From Stenogyne calaminthoides (taxonomy: Eukaryota > Streptophyta > Magnoliopsida > Lamiales > Lamiaceae): a stretch of DNA of 64,000 nt. Shown here in pieces: positions 10,835-21,916 of the stretch. A program made the position numbers and the translations under genes. Within the stretch, counting starts at the first letter, position 1. The number at the start of each line of letters is the position of its first letter. The notes under the pieces are model-generated. The model did not search any database. It had not been told where the DNA came from and was given only the letters and a program-made list of their open reading frames with translations. Location of the stretch: contig JBBCBC010000009.1 in NCBI GenBank assembly GCA_037126765.1, positions 23,954,870-24,018,869 on the forward strand. Reading direction: 5' to 3'.

Positions 10835-12283
10835 CTACATGATCAAGTCGTTATCGAGCAACTTTTTTACCTCCTCAGCGAGGGCCGCATATTTTTCGGG
10901 ACCAAATTTCCTTCTTTTCTGAGCTATTGGTCTTCGTGTTGGGTCAATGTGTAACCGATGACATGCGATCTCAGGATCGATTCCGACCATATCCTTGTGT
11001 GACCAAGCGAAAACGTCCAAGTTACTTTTGAGGAAGTCGACGACTTCGGCTTTCAAGTTGATGGGGATTTTGGATCCTATAATGATCTCTAGGTCCGGCT
11101 GGGCTGGGTCCACTTTGACCCTTTCGAGTTCCTCTCCGGGTACTGCTCTGGGCCCATCAAGTCGTGGATCATCAATCTCGGCCTCGAGTATAAAATCTTC
11201 GGGTTCCAGACCTATCCTTGGATCAAGCTCATCATACTTCCTCTTCTTGTTTCTTTTTTCAGTGTCTAACTTGTTATCATGCATTTTGTGATCCAGCGTC
11301 ATTATATGACGATAAGGTGTGTGCAACGAATTGAAATGAGACGAAGAATAAAGAAAACATTCTCTTGCATACACTTGGTCATCTTTGACGGTGCCAACCA
11401 GCCCACTCTTGGTGGGGAATTTTACACAGAAATAAAAAGTGGAGGTCGCAGTCTCAAATTCGTGCTCAAACGGCCTCCCGAGGAAACCGTTATAGGTGCT
11501 CGGGAGGTCAATTACAAGGAAATCCAAGAGCCTAGTGTTCCTAACCTTCTCGTCCAAGGTAGACACGAGTTCCATAGACAGGCGGATCATACCCAGTGGT
11601 TTGGCTGTTACGTTCCTGAAACCCTTCACCGTATGATCGTAGGGGGTGATGTATGTTTCGTAATCCCCGAGTTGGTCTAGGGTCTTCTTGAACAAGATGT
11701 TACAAAAAGCCCACCCATCGACCAGCATTCGACACACAGTCGTCCCCATGATGTTGGCCTTAATGACCAGTGGGTCGATGTTCGGGTACACGATTCTAGC
11801 GTTGTCTATCTCCCCGAACTCAATTTTGTGGGTTTCCTCGATTACGGCTAGGATTGGCAGAACCATTCTCAGAGCATTCTCCATTGCCCTAACTTCCGCC
11901 TTCAGGCGTCGTTTCGATGAGGAGGCCGGAGAAAGGCCCCCTATCGTGGCGAGTGGCGAGATGGTATGAATGACACGACCCCCTGCGCCTTCTGGTATGG
12001 GCGGTACGGGCAGCTCGCCTTGCACGGCCCCATGAGCGGGCTCTCTTTGTGCCTGCTCACCCTGTTTGGGTTCATGATTCTGTTGACGACCTCGCCCATC
12101 ACGGGCATTTGCCCGAGGATTCTTGACAAACTCATCCAACCGACCATCTTCGTAAAGCTTCCATAACTGCTTCAGAAGATCTCTACACTCGTTGGTGTAG
12201 TGTCCCTTATGAGTGTGATAATGGCAAAACTTGTTCGGGTTTTGCTGATTTTTATCTTTGATGGGACGAGGTGCGTGTAGCAT
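10835..12283 (-). pseudogene. Tat gag C-terminus, protease and start of reverse transcriptase
   Basis: A 482-codon open frame. It begins with a CHYHTHKGHYTNEC zinc-knuckle-like motif of Tat Gag, then a basic and proline-rich linker. A retropepsin region follows (IVYPNIDPLVIKANI then RMLVDGWAFCNILF). The usual active site is D-[T/S/G]-G-[A/S]; here the glycine position is tryptophan (DGWA), so the protease should be inactive. The frame ends in the N-terminal RT segment (CHRLHIDPTRRPIAQKRR). Confidence 0.88.
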
Positions 12284-13667
12284 GTCTCGTCCCTGGATTT
12301 AGGATAGACATGACCAGGCGTCATACCTAGAGCCTCCATCAGCTTCACCGGAATGGACTCTTCAAAAGGCTTGAAGCTGTCGGGTGCCTTGTAATGACCC
12401 CCGGTTTTCTTGGAAACCTTCTTTTGTTCTGCGACTTCCTTCGTCTCTAAGAGCCGAGATTCCAACAGTTCCATGGTATAGATGAGGTCGCTATCCCTCT
12501 TTCGGAAGTCGGCATAGCTGGTTGGATAGTCGGCAGTCATACGCCGCCATAACTTGGTACCTTTTCTGAGGCCGGATATGGCTCCCAGCAACTTAGCTTC
12601 GTACCCAATGGGGTCCCCCTCAATAATGAGCCTATCGATCCTCTCAACATAGGACCGATCCGATTCAGTTTCTCCCTGATGCGCGTTCATGAGTCGCTGC
12701 CTCATCTCGTCCCAGGCCGAGGTGCCATTACCGTATAGTGGCCCAAGAATAACCGAGCCAGCTGCTCAAAAGTATCTATGGAGAAAGGTGGCAGCAAAGT
12801 GTACCACATGTGGGCCTGGTCGCTCAGTGTCAGGGAGAAAATCCTGCACTTCGTCGCGTCCAATGCCCCCATTGAGGCCATATATGCATTATATTTCGCC
12901 ATATGGACTCTAGGGTCCGTACTCCCGTTATAGCGATCTAGAGACGTTATGCTAATTTTCCTCTGGGCAGGTGCCAGAGTGATCATAGTCCCCAGTGGTG
13001 AATCTGGAATGACAAGGTCGTTATTAGATCCAGATGGCCCGTCCTGGTTCCCAACTTTTTCCAACAGTTGTTGGACGGTCCTCGCCAGTGTCGCGACCTG
13101 AGCGTCGCGCGGGTTACTGGCCCCTTGCCCGTGACCATGATGAAATGCCAAATTTCTCGACGACCCTCCGTGGTGCATATCTAGGGCCATGGCAAGATCC
13201 CGTTCCACCTGCTCATCATGGCATGGTTGGGAGTGAGCTTCGTCCTCGCCCCTCATGAGGGCCTTCCGTGCCGCCTGGCTTCCGAGGCGGGTGAATATAC
13301 TATTCGAACCCGCTGGTCTGTCTAGGGCCCGGTGGTTTCGGACGATGGTGTGTCTGACCGCGTGATACGCCAGTTGGCCTGTGGATTGCACCTTCTCCGT
13401 CAGGACGCGCTTGCCCTTGGAGGTTCCGGGGTAGTGGGCTGTCTTCTTGGCTGGGGGTTGTTCCTCATCAGCGCCGAAACTGAGATGCTTCTTATTGAGA
13501 ACAGCCATCACGGCCTTGGCGTCCTCTGGCGTTTGGACAAGATTCCACCAGTCGGGGGAACTAGCCAGGGCCGCCCGGTGGGTGGACTGAGAGCTTAGTG
13601 AAACTTCGGCGCCATCGCGCGCGTCAGTTTCGTTTCCAGTGACAGCTTTTCCCTGGTTGTTTGCCAT
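12172..13667 (-). pseudogene. Tat gag
   Basis: It starts MANNQGKAVTGNET just inside the primer binding site and runs 321 codons in one frame (13667-12702). It goes on in another frame (12705-12172). The middle holds the retrotransposon Gag (capsid) signature: RYNGSTDPRVHMAKYNAYM, then CRIFSLTLSDQAHMWY and FEQLARLFLGHY. The continuation reads ESDRSYVERIDRL. Two frame changes (near 12705 and 12283) break the polyprotein. Confidence 0.88.
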
Positions 13668-13731
13668 TCGTTCGATCGAGTTTTGGAATGTGAAGTCTCC
13701 TTAAGAATCGATAGAATTCTTCAAGAAATGT

Positions 13732-13749
13732 TTCCCACAGACGGCGCCA
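13732..13749 (-). other. Primer binding site of the Tat element
   Basis: Read on the minus strand this is TGGCGCCGTCTGTGGGAA, two bases after the 5' LTR end. The TGGCGCCG core is typical of plant Gypsy elements. The exact tRNA cannot be named from here. Confidence 0.8.
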
Positions 13750-13751
13750 AT

Positions 13752-14411
13752 TGTTGTAACTAGCTATAATTTGCCCAGCTAAACAATGATTTGAAGAGTA
13801 TTCGAACTAATGGAAACCAAAGTAATGTAAAATGGCAAGAGATTGGTAACCCAGTTCGTCCTTTGAATCAGACTACGTCTGGGGGCGTCCAAGTCAGGTA
13901 TGTGTTTATAATATATATGTTTAAGGCTCTAATATTTTTCACCCCCCTACAGATGTGACCGTGATGGCTATTTTATACTATGATTCCCGCTCCTTGAGCG
14001 GGAATTTACATAAGGAATCATGCCTATGAAAGGGCTACAATTACGGAAATCACTAATTCCGCCTTGACAGGCCAGAAGTCGTCTGTCCTTTAATACGCAC
14101 CAATCAAGGAGCGGACTTTGGGGGTGGATTTCGTGGCATGCCGGGTGTAGTCTTTGACCGTACGAGCTGCGCAGTTAGGACTGATGTAGGTTGTTCCCGA
14201 CTTGAGGATGTAAAATGTAAGTCGTGTCGCGACTTCTTGAGTTGCCGACTTCTCGAGATGCCGACTTCCGCGATTTGAGTGTTGGGCCTTATCCGAGTTA
14301 GGCGGGTTGGTCCCTCGATCTTCTCATAGAGTCCGCTTTAAGCAAACCTTGTGGGACTACTTGTTGCCCTTCATGACCAGGTGGGAGGTCGGGAATATTC
14401 ATGCTACAACA
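13752..14411 (-). repeat. 5' LTR of the Tat element
   Basis: It matches 1851-2509 and drives gag-pol on the minus strand. A TATA box (TATAAAA on the minus strand, 13971-13977) sits about 220 bp before the end of the LTR. Confidence 0.93.
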
Positions 14412-14416
14412 ACAAG

Positions 14417-14700
14417 CTGGGGAAGGTAATTTCAATTATGGTTCTTATACTAAGGATGGCTACTTTTACCATATTTTTATAATTGTATATTTCGTGTAAC
14501 AGGAACCACAATATATGTGGTATTTCAGGACATCAGGTTTTTCTTATTATCAAGAACGCTATCATATTTTCGATGTGATGGAGTTGGATAAATTTGCATA
14601 TGGAGATATTGATGTTGAATGTATTGATCCATCTACTCCAAATGGTGTTGAAGTTTCAGATGAAGAGGATGTGTTCAAGAGTTACTATCAAGATGACTAG
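14417..14700 (+). pseudogene. Unidentified protein-coding unit, 3' part
   Basis: Directly after the Tat target duplication the frame broken at 1850 continues (GQAGEG). A likely intron follows (donor gtaatttc at about 14427, acceptor ending at 14503), though read-through is also possible for a short way. The last exon, 14504-14700, encodes MWYFRTSGFSYYQERYHIF and an acidic C-terminus (VSDEEDVFKSYYQDD), then a TAG. I do not recognise the protein. The phase over the proposed intron was not resolved. Confidence 0.45.
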
Positions 14701-15428
14701 CATGTGGGAAGTGGATCCATTGCAGTATAGGGGACTTTGGTTTTTAATTTTTGTATGTAATTATAACTTGGTAGCACCTCGAACTTGGTTGTTCAAATTT
14801 CGTACTTTGGTTGGTTTATGTAATTTGTCATGACTGTCTTTGATGTTTGACATATTTCCATATTGTACTTAATGTTATTATGGCTAGTTTTGTGCTAATC
14901 TGTCTGTGTTGGTATAATGGTCAATGTTGATGTTCTTATAACATGTTGGCACTTTAATATGCAGTGGTTAGAAAATTGGTTTGTTTTTATGACTGGAATG
15001 ATTAGATTATTAAAATGTCAGCTTGTGCACAAAAAGTTTATCTACATTGCTCCATGTCATGTTTATATAATTTTTAATAGAGAGTTTATCAAACTTGTGC
15101 ACAATTCCATACTGTTTTACTACAAGCTATAAAAAATGAATAAGTGTAAAACAACAATTAACTATTTTGATACATTACAAACTTCATTCTGAATCCTTAC
15201 AAAAACAGTAAATGAAATTCGTTGAGGATCAACAAATATTAGCATACATAGCATGATTAATAACATAAGTTCCAAAACATCAATATAATAAAGATTACAG
15301 TAAAATAAGGTAGCATTAAAATACATTAGTGCACACGATCTAAAACATATTACAACAAATGCGAACAAGAAGAATACAACTTAATAGCCGATGTACTTAA
15401 AAAAAATATCACTTGAATAGATAGAACT
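14701..15428. other. Gene-free AT-rich interval
   Basis: This is the untranslated or intergenic stretch between two convergent broken genes. The short frames here are low-complexity and look like chance. I see no repeat structure. Confidence 0.5.
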
Positions 15429-16111
15429 TCAAGTACAGGTGGAGCTGTCACTGTCCTCGTCGTATAAGTTCAAAATGACAGGGTTCACGATCTTTGGACG
15501 TCTGACAGGTGGGGATTCCGTAATGCTAGATGAGACCTCGGGTGCCGATGCATCAACTTCGTTAGCTTCATCATTTGCCTCTATGTCATGTTGGATTGCA
15601 GGATCGCCAAATATGAAACTCAATGAATCGTACATTGGTTCACATTGGTGCATGTAAGCCTTAGCTAGAGGGTTATACTATACGATGAGAGAGAGACATA
15701 CAGTGTTAGGAAAAAATTATCTAAAATCCCAATCTTAACAAATGAAAATTATGAACACTATATTATGTATGGTTACTTACATGTTTAAGGTGTTCCCACA
15801 TAATAGGTGATGCATGAATAATGTTGTTATCATCATCCCAATAAACACCCGAGTGGTTCATTATGTGTTTAAAGCTAGCGAACATGTTTTTATCCAACTG
15901 ACTCGATGACCTTTGTCAAGTTAAAATTCAGATTGAAGAAAGCATTGATGCTCACCGTGGCATTTGCAATGACATCTGTGTTCTGGCCCCATTCTCAATT
16001 CCCATTATTTTTCTCATTTACTATAGTGTCAACAAGGAATATAGTTACTTCCTTGGACCATGTTTTTCCATAAAAAAATCCATCTAGACTCCATGAGGAG
16101 GGGTTGGCCAT
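15429..16111 (-). pseudogene. Myb/SANT-like domain protein, decayed
   Basis: The minus strand starts MANPSSWSLDGFFYGKTWSK at 16111. Its layout is that of plant Myb/SANT-like proteins (PF12776 type): a W...E..FL start, a central VSINAFFNLNFN, then the WDDDNNIIHASPIMWEHL signature and YMHQCEPMYDSLSFIFG. The tail is acidic (NLYDEDSDSS). An intron at 15678-15780 has GT-AG ends and keeps phase. An in-frame TGA (NGN*EWGQ, about 16000) and a frame change near 15915 break it. Such proteins often come from PIF/Harbinger transposons, which carry a Myb-like ORF. A Harbinger-like terminus lies 1.7 kb away. Confidence 0.72.
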
Positions 16112-17639
16112 TATGAAAGATAAGTGCAGTGCAAATAAACTGAACATCATATTTATAAGGCAAGATTACCATGTTATTATTGATTGTATTTTAATAAAAA
16201 ATGAATAAGTTCAAAAATATATTGGTCAAAAAGTGTGATTTGTCACTTCATGTAAGTTTAGATTCCTAACATGATGTGAGAAGTCACCTATAAAGTTTTT
16301 TATTTTGGTGTTTCACTATTTCTAGTGTTGTAGCTCATTATACCAAAATATGGCATGCAAGAATCAAGCTACTTTTGTCAGTTATTCATCAAAGACAAAG
16401 TGAGAAAAAAACAGTATTTCTGCAGGTTGAACAATACATATTTAAACAACATATATTACTAAAAAACAATGTTATAACCAATTTATCAATTTTCATAGAC
16501 TTTTCACAACATACAAGTTCAGAATATATGAATCTAGACAAGAAGACATCCAAAAGTAGATGAAACATATGAACATATGAAAGTTGACTCTAAATTTGGT
16601 AAATATATTTAGGATGAAACTTGGTCAGTCCTACATAACACAAAATATTTATATTAATCTACATACTAGCCTAAAATCCAAACCAGAAGCATATATGTAA
16701 TTTCCAAAAAAACATTGTAATTCAATTCCAAATTCACTATTAACACTCTCTAATGTTCAATTATTAATAGATATGAAATATTAAACACCTGCATACATAG
16801 ATATTGGTAAGCATATTACCTTGAACAAAATTTCAGTTACAATTCCATTCTCATATGTATTTCATCTGTCTGCAATCTCATGTCAGGTCCATGTTTAATT
16901 TGGTGCTGTAAACAAGGATCATACATACGGTTTTGCAAAGGCAAACATTTCCTAAAATGTGAGGATGTCATGAGTGTTCAAGATTTCAAAAGTTCAAGTT
17001 TCTGTTCAAATTTGTACCTGAAAAAGTGGCCACCATTACAAAGTACACCCAACAGTGCAGCGGCCTCTTTTGAACTCAGTTGATTGATTCTGAAAATCAT
17101 ACATATCAGTCAAAGAAGAGATATAATTGGGAGAACTAAGATATACCATAAGCCCGATTATGAAACGTAAAATAAAACCCTACAAATCATGTCAAATAAC
17201 CCTAAAATCTGATAATCAAATCGCAATGAAATCTGAAAATCAAATCGCAATAAACAATGTTGTTATCATCATCACAAATACCTATAATCTAATAAAAATA
17301 TATAAAAACAAAAGATCTAACTCTATTTAACCCTAATTCCAAACCCTTTTTCAGTAATGGTTGTTTTTCACAAAACCCCCTAATCTTACAACGACAACTA
17401 GAGAAAGACAAAAGCACGATGTCATACGCCGGTAATTTCTTACCTTTTCTCAATCGACTATTTCGATGATGATGAAACGTTGTTATTGAGATTCTTTGCT
17501 TCCGAATTTCTCTGCAATGTTCATCGCGAAGGGGATGATGACATGTTTGTAATATGTATGTTATAAAATGATATTTATGTCTGATTTTAAAAAATATGAG
17601 GGCAAATTTGTCTTTACACAAACACCTAAAAGGGCCGGA
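16112..17639. other. Gene-free AT-rich interval
   Basis: No supported gene. A 110-codon minus frame at 17289-17621 and others have no recognisable motif and no flanking signals. The stretch may be the remains of the Harbinger-like element ending near 17810. Confidence 0.4.
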
Positions 17640-17810
17640 CTAAATTATTTCAGCCCCTACCCTGTGACTCATAATCATGTAATAGGCTGATAACTTAATA
17701 TTCCATATCGGGCTCTTTTTTAATCATGGCCACAGTCCTAGAATCCAAACGGCGGATTGGGCAGGACTAAAGAATTTATCACCCCTTATCTAGAGAAGCA
17801 AACACGCCCT
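17640..17810. mobile_element. Terminus of a PIF/Harbinger-like element
   Basis: Read inward from 17810 on the minus strand the sequence is GGGCGTGTTTGCTTC, the style of Tourist/Harbinger ends. It is followed outside by TTA (17811-17813), the usual 3-bp target. The matching left end was not found with certainty. It may have been displaced by the insertions upstream or lie outside the window. Confidence 0.4.
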
Positions 17811-18139
17811 TAGGGTATATGGTTAAACCAAATTAAAATTGAATTCAATTGCATCAATTACACCTTGTGTAATTGGTGTACACAAACATCACTCTAACAT
17901 TTAATGTTATAATCTTAATTTATAAATTTAATAATTTTAAATAAAAAATATAGTGATATAAATTTCATATACTATAAATAAATTTTACCGAATATCTACT
18001 CATAATAATACTAAAATATATAAATCACACTTGTTGGGATATTTTAGTTTTGATGAATTATGCAAAAACATTATCAACTTGTGTTATTGAAGTTAATCTA
18101 CAGATAACAAGTTGGGGGGGAACGAGAGAACAAGTTGAG

Positions 18140-18860
18140 GGGGAACTCACGAAATCAGAAGTAGATGATCGAGATCAGACGAGGCTGCAGACAGACTGAT
18201 CGAGATCAGATGAATAAGATGAGTTCCGAAGTTAACTAATGAGCTGTGCAAAATCAGAAGAAAATAAAAGTTAAGCCAGCTGATCAGAAGAAAAGAAAAG
18301 CTAAGTCAGCTGATCAGAAGAATCAGAAGTTACCTGATCAGATGGACCTGAGATCAGATGCCCAGAAGACCTGATCAGATGACCAGAAAAGATAAGCTGA
18401 TCAGATGATCAAAAGACCAGATCAGAAGAGAATGGTGTAGATCAGAAGAGGAGGTTGCTGATCAGAAGAGGAGCAGATGAGACTGATCGAGATCAGACGT
18501 GATCGAGATCAGATAAACTAATCTGATGCAGATAAACTGATATGCTGACCTGGTGCTATACTGATCTGATCAGGTGAGCTGATCAGATCAGGCGAGAAGA
18601 AATCAGAAGAGAAGTCGTCAGAAGACAAGTAATCTGAAGTCATGTTCACTGAGAATCAGAACGCTACTGATGATCGGTTAGCCTGAGTGCTAGTGACCTG
18701 AGGGTCAGATTGTCTGAAGTCAGAAGAGCTGAACTCAGTTAGCCTGAGTGTCAGTATACCTGATCAGACAAGGTCCGCTGAAGAGAAGTCTGCTGAATCA
18801 AGAATCCTGAGACTCAGAAGAATCCTGAAGACTCAGAGAAACCTGAAGACTCGGAAGAAT
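18140..18860 (+). repeat. GATCAGA-rich degenerate array in solo LTR C
   Basis: Dozens of copies of words such as ctgatcagaagaa, gatcgagatcaga and cctgaagactcagaag run through the U3 part. The array replaces the gcgtgcggactgaatcagga repeat found at this place in solo LTR A. Both contain the word gatcag. Confidence 0.8.
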
Positions 18861-18995
18861 CCTGAAGAATATAGCCGTTAGATTCAGCTGACGTGGACCA
18901 ATAAGAGGAAGAACTAGCCTGAAAAGCTGCAAAAAGCTACAGAATAGTATGGATTTGAATGTGACTCCATTCAACGGTAACATTCAAATCCACAC

Positions 18996-19002
18996 TATAA
19001 AT
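18996..19002 (+). promoter_or_regulatory. TATA box of solo LTR C
   Basis: tataaat in the context cacactataaatac, identical to the one in solo LTR A. It points toward the SPL gene. Confidence 0.6.
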
Positions 19003-19949
19003 ACAAGTTCTTCCATCAAATTAGGTGTGGAGAATGTGGAAAATGATGCTACAGAGCCAAGAGCCATATACTCAAGCATTCCAACCATAGAATACTGAGT
19101 AAGAAATACACGCATATATTCAGAGTTCTATCATAAATCTAAGCACAAATGTAATATCCTAAGCTTAGAGAGATTTTCTCAACCTTAGCATTGAGGCTAA
19201 ACAAATGTAAGGGAAAATCTCAACCTAGTTGGAAACCAAACAAACCTTACCCAAATCAGTTTGATAGGTTAAGTTTGTAGGTGAGTGAGAACTCGGTAAA
19301 CATCTAAGCAATCCCGAAAGGGAGGGTAGGCGATCCCGTGAGGGTGATAAGTCCCGTTTGAGTGAGAACTCGGTAAACATCTGTTGGGTGTTGGACTAAC
19401 ACGTTAAACTAAGTTCAGTTGGTTAAGTTGGTGCCCCTGCTGATAGGGAAGAGTGGATGTAGGAGTTGGACTCCGAACCACTATAAAAATCGTGTGTTCT
19501 TTACTGCTTTATGTTCTTACTTGCCATATGTATTTTATTATAAGCAAAACACACATCGTTCTTAAAAGCAAAAAATTGGTACCACCATTCTCTCACCCCT
19601 ATTTTATATGCATCAATTGATATTTAACGAACTAATGAGTTTTCAAATCGGGACCAACAACACTCAATTACAAACAATCACGCCTTAACTCGAGGATAAT
19701 TCAGTACAAAACACGAACTCATGAGTTTTATGTTTCTTGCTCTTTTAATCCATAACCCTGGACCTTTTCTACAAAAGTAAATATTTTCAGATATATAAAT
19801 AAAACCCAATTAATTTTTTTATAAAACCAAAAAAATGCAACGTGGAATATGATAGATGGCAAAGGCATGTTTGATTATGTTGCAGCCTGTTGTACTTTCC
19901 CCACTTTACAGTAATCCAAACAACCTTTTATTTTATCCACAACCCCAGC

Positions 19950-21916
19950 CATTCGATTTCATCTCGCTCCCACCACAACTCCCCTGCGCCCGCACACACA
20001 CGATTGTACCCCGCTTTCTCCTTTTGGTAAAATAAATTCCACAGCACGTTCCCCTTTCTCAAATCTCACTCTCTCTCTCACTCCTCTTTCTCTCTCATGG
20101 GTAAGGAGATGCAGCACCTCTCTTTTGTTAATGGAAATGTTTTTTGCTCGCTTTTGAATTGAATCTGTTGTGGTTAATTTGTGTGCGGCCATGAATGATT
20201 AGCTTATTAACTTTTTTTTCTGCGGCTGTAATGATTGTTAAAAGGGGGATTGATTGATTTTCCGTTGAGTAAAAGAGGTAATTGATGGAGTGTTTGAGAT
20301 GGAAAGGGTGGGGGAACAGCGCTTTGTTTTATGCATACTGTTTTTGGAGAAACAGCAGGGGATTTTTTCAACAGAGGTGGAATTATTTGCTTTAAAGTTT
20401 CCTGAAATGTGTGAGGAATTTTGGAAATTGCGAACTATTTTCAGCTTTGAAAATTGGGGGAGAAAGAGAAAAAGATGCGTTTTCTCACTCTCGCTCTCTC
20501 TTTCCACATGTTTTTGCTTCTGTCCCCCTTTTCTCTCTCATTTTAGACTGAATTTTTTAGGCGTTTTTTGTAGAATGAAAAAATATTTTCTGTTGGGGGT
20601 TTATCTTCTAGTATCAACTAAGGATATCTTCTTTAATCTTTAGTTTGTAAACAGAAGAGTATAGATTTATAGCAGTGTGCTATTGTTAGTATATGATTTT
20701 GAAGGAGGAGGATGTAATTCATCTTCTTATTGTTAATGATGAACATTTTCTGAGGTCTGTTTGGAGTATTAGAGCAACGATTGTTTTCAATTTACTCTAT
20801 TTTTTCTGGGTTTAGTGGGTGGGAGACACTGAAAGCATCGGACATTCATAGGTCTGGTTTTAATTTCTTTAAGGATATTTATGAGATCTGCTCTTCTTTT
20901 TGTTAATGGTTTTGATTAGGAGTTATTATTTCATTTGTATTGCTATCTTTGTTGTTGGAGAAAACTGAGCTTGTAAAGATTTACCAGTTTAAGGATGGAA
21001 TAAAGTCGAAGAGGTGAGGGAAAGTATTTATTGCACTCAGAAAAGGGTAGTTAATAGTAGGCAGAAACAGTAAAAATCCTTCTCATTTATCAGTGGAATA
21101 ACATGATAAATTTATATCAACCTTGTAGCTCTGTGTAATTATAGTCATTTCTTGTTCATTTGTTGGAGTACCTATCTAGTATCTACTCTGCTTTGAAGTC
21201 CTGTTTGGAACTTACAATTTGAAAAGAATCTTGAATAGTTTGCTGCCAAAATCTGTTGAATTGAAATTTAGTGTTTTTCACTTTGGCCTGTTAATTTGGA
21301 GGTGCTTTTAATACTTATGGTGGTGTAGAAAGCTTGACTGAACCTTTATTCTTGTCAGAAACTGTATTATTTTTTCACTTCTGATTTTGTACTAACATTT
21401 TGGAACAGGGAATTATAGCATCTCCATGGGGTGATCACTTACTTTCTCATTTCTCTACGGTAATGATTATGATTTCTTGAAAATTTTACATTATATCATA
21501 TGCATCTGAGTTTGTCTTATGTAAAACAGTTAACCGTACACCTATTTCGCAACTAATATTTTACAGTAGAACAACTGATACCTTATAATGAAACAACTAA
21601 TACTATCAAACTGATACCTGTTAACATAACAACTAATACTTCTCAGAACTGCTCAAAATATACAAATAACTGCACAGTAAAACTGGTTTACATAAGACTT
21701 TACCTTTGTGTCCTCTTTAAGTTATTTGGTCCATTTAGATAACTTTTGCCTCAGTCCTGTGCTTGTGATGTGGAAATACTTCTTTCGATTTAATTTATTC
21801 CAACTTCTAAGCATATATTCTTGATTTTATATCTTTCAGTTCTGGTGTCTAGTTTATGATGCATTCTGAGTGCTAGTATAATTTCAAAAGCCCGTTTAAC
21901 GAGCCACTTCTCTGAG
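19950..21916 (+). promoter_or_regulatory. SPL 5'UTR with two introns
   Basis: A pyrimidine-rich leader (19950-20100, with a ctctctctcac run) ends at a donor, gtaagg (20101). A small exon lies at 21409-21459, with acceptor ggaacag and donor gtaatg. The last UTR exon begins at 21840 after ctttcag and leads to the ATG at 21917. A weak TATA candidate (atatataaat) is at 19791-19800. A small upstream ATG occurs at the first donor. All splice calls are from sequence only. Confidence 0.5.
21515..21698. mobile_element. Small inverted-repeat element, copy 1 (SPL 5'UTR intron)
   Basis: It begins GTCTTATGTAAAACAG and ends CTGGTTTACATAAGAC, giving inverted ends. The inside has several caactaatac words. 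Two related copies are in SPL introns at 23143 and 24151. Flanks ttt/ttt may be a 3-bp target duplication. Confidence 0.72.

Larger units (their letters stand above)
1851..14411 (-). mobile_element. Ty3/Gypsy LTR retrotransposon, Tat lineage, with nested solo LTR
   Basis: Two LTRs of about 660 bp bound the element, with TGTTGTA...TACAACA termini. It is flanked by the 5-bp target duplication ACAAG (1846-1850 and 14412-14416). All gag-pol domains read on the minus strand in Gypsy order (gag, protease, RT, RNase H, integrase). The polypurine tract lies beside the left LTR and the primer binding site beside the right LTR. A second RNase H domain after the first, and a long antisense reading region between integrase and 3' LTR, mark the Tat clade. 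By eye the LTRs differ at roughly 35-40 sites. Several frameshifts and stops make it non-autonomous. About 1.7 kb of its length is a later insertion (6806-8509). Confidence 0.93.
18032..19659 (+). mobile_element. Solo LTR C (same family as solo LTR A)
   Basis: A 1,628-bp element starting TGTTGGGATATTTTAG and ending CGGGACCAACA. It is flanked by the perfect 5-bp target duplication ACACT (18027-18031 and 19660-19664). It shares several blocks and the TATA context with 319-1505 but has a different internal tandem array. No coding region is present. It ends about 300 bp upstream of the putative SPL 5'UTR, in the same orientation. Confidence 0.9.

Noticed and set aside
10995..11969. Plus-strand frames across the gag-pol region
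   Set aside because: They are shadows of the minus-strand Tat polyprotein, which carries all the domain motifs.
17289..17621. 110-codon minus-strand frame
   Set aside because: No recognisable domain or gene signals, and it lies in probable transposon debris.
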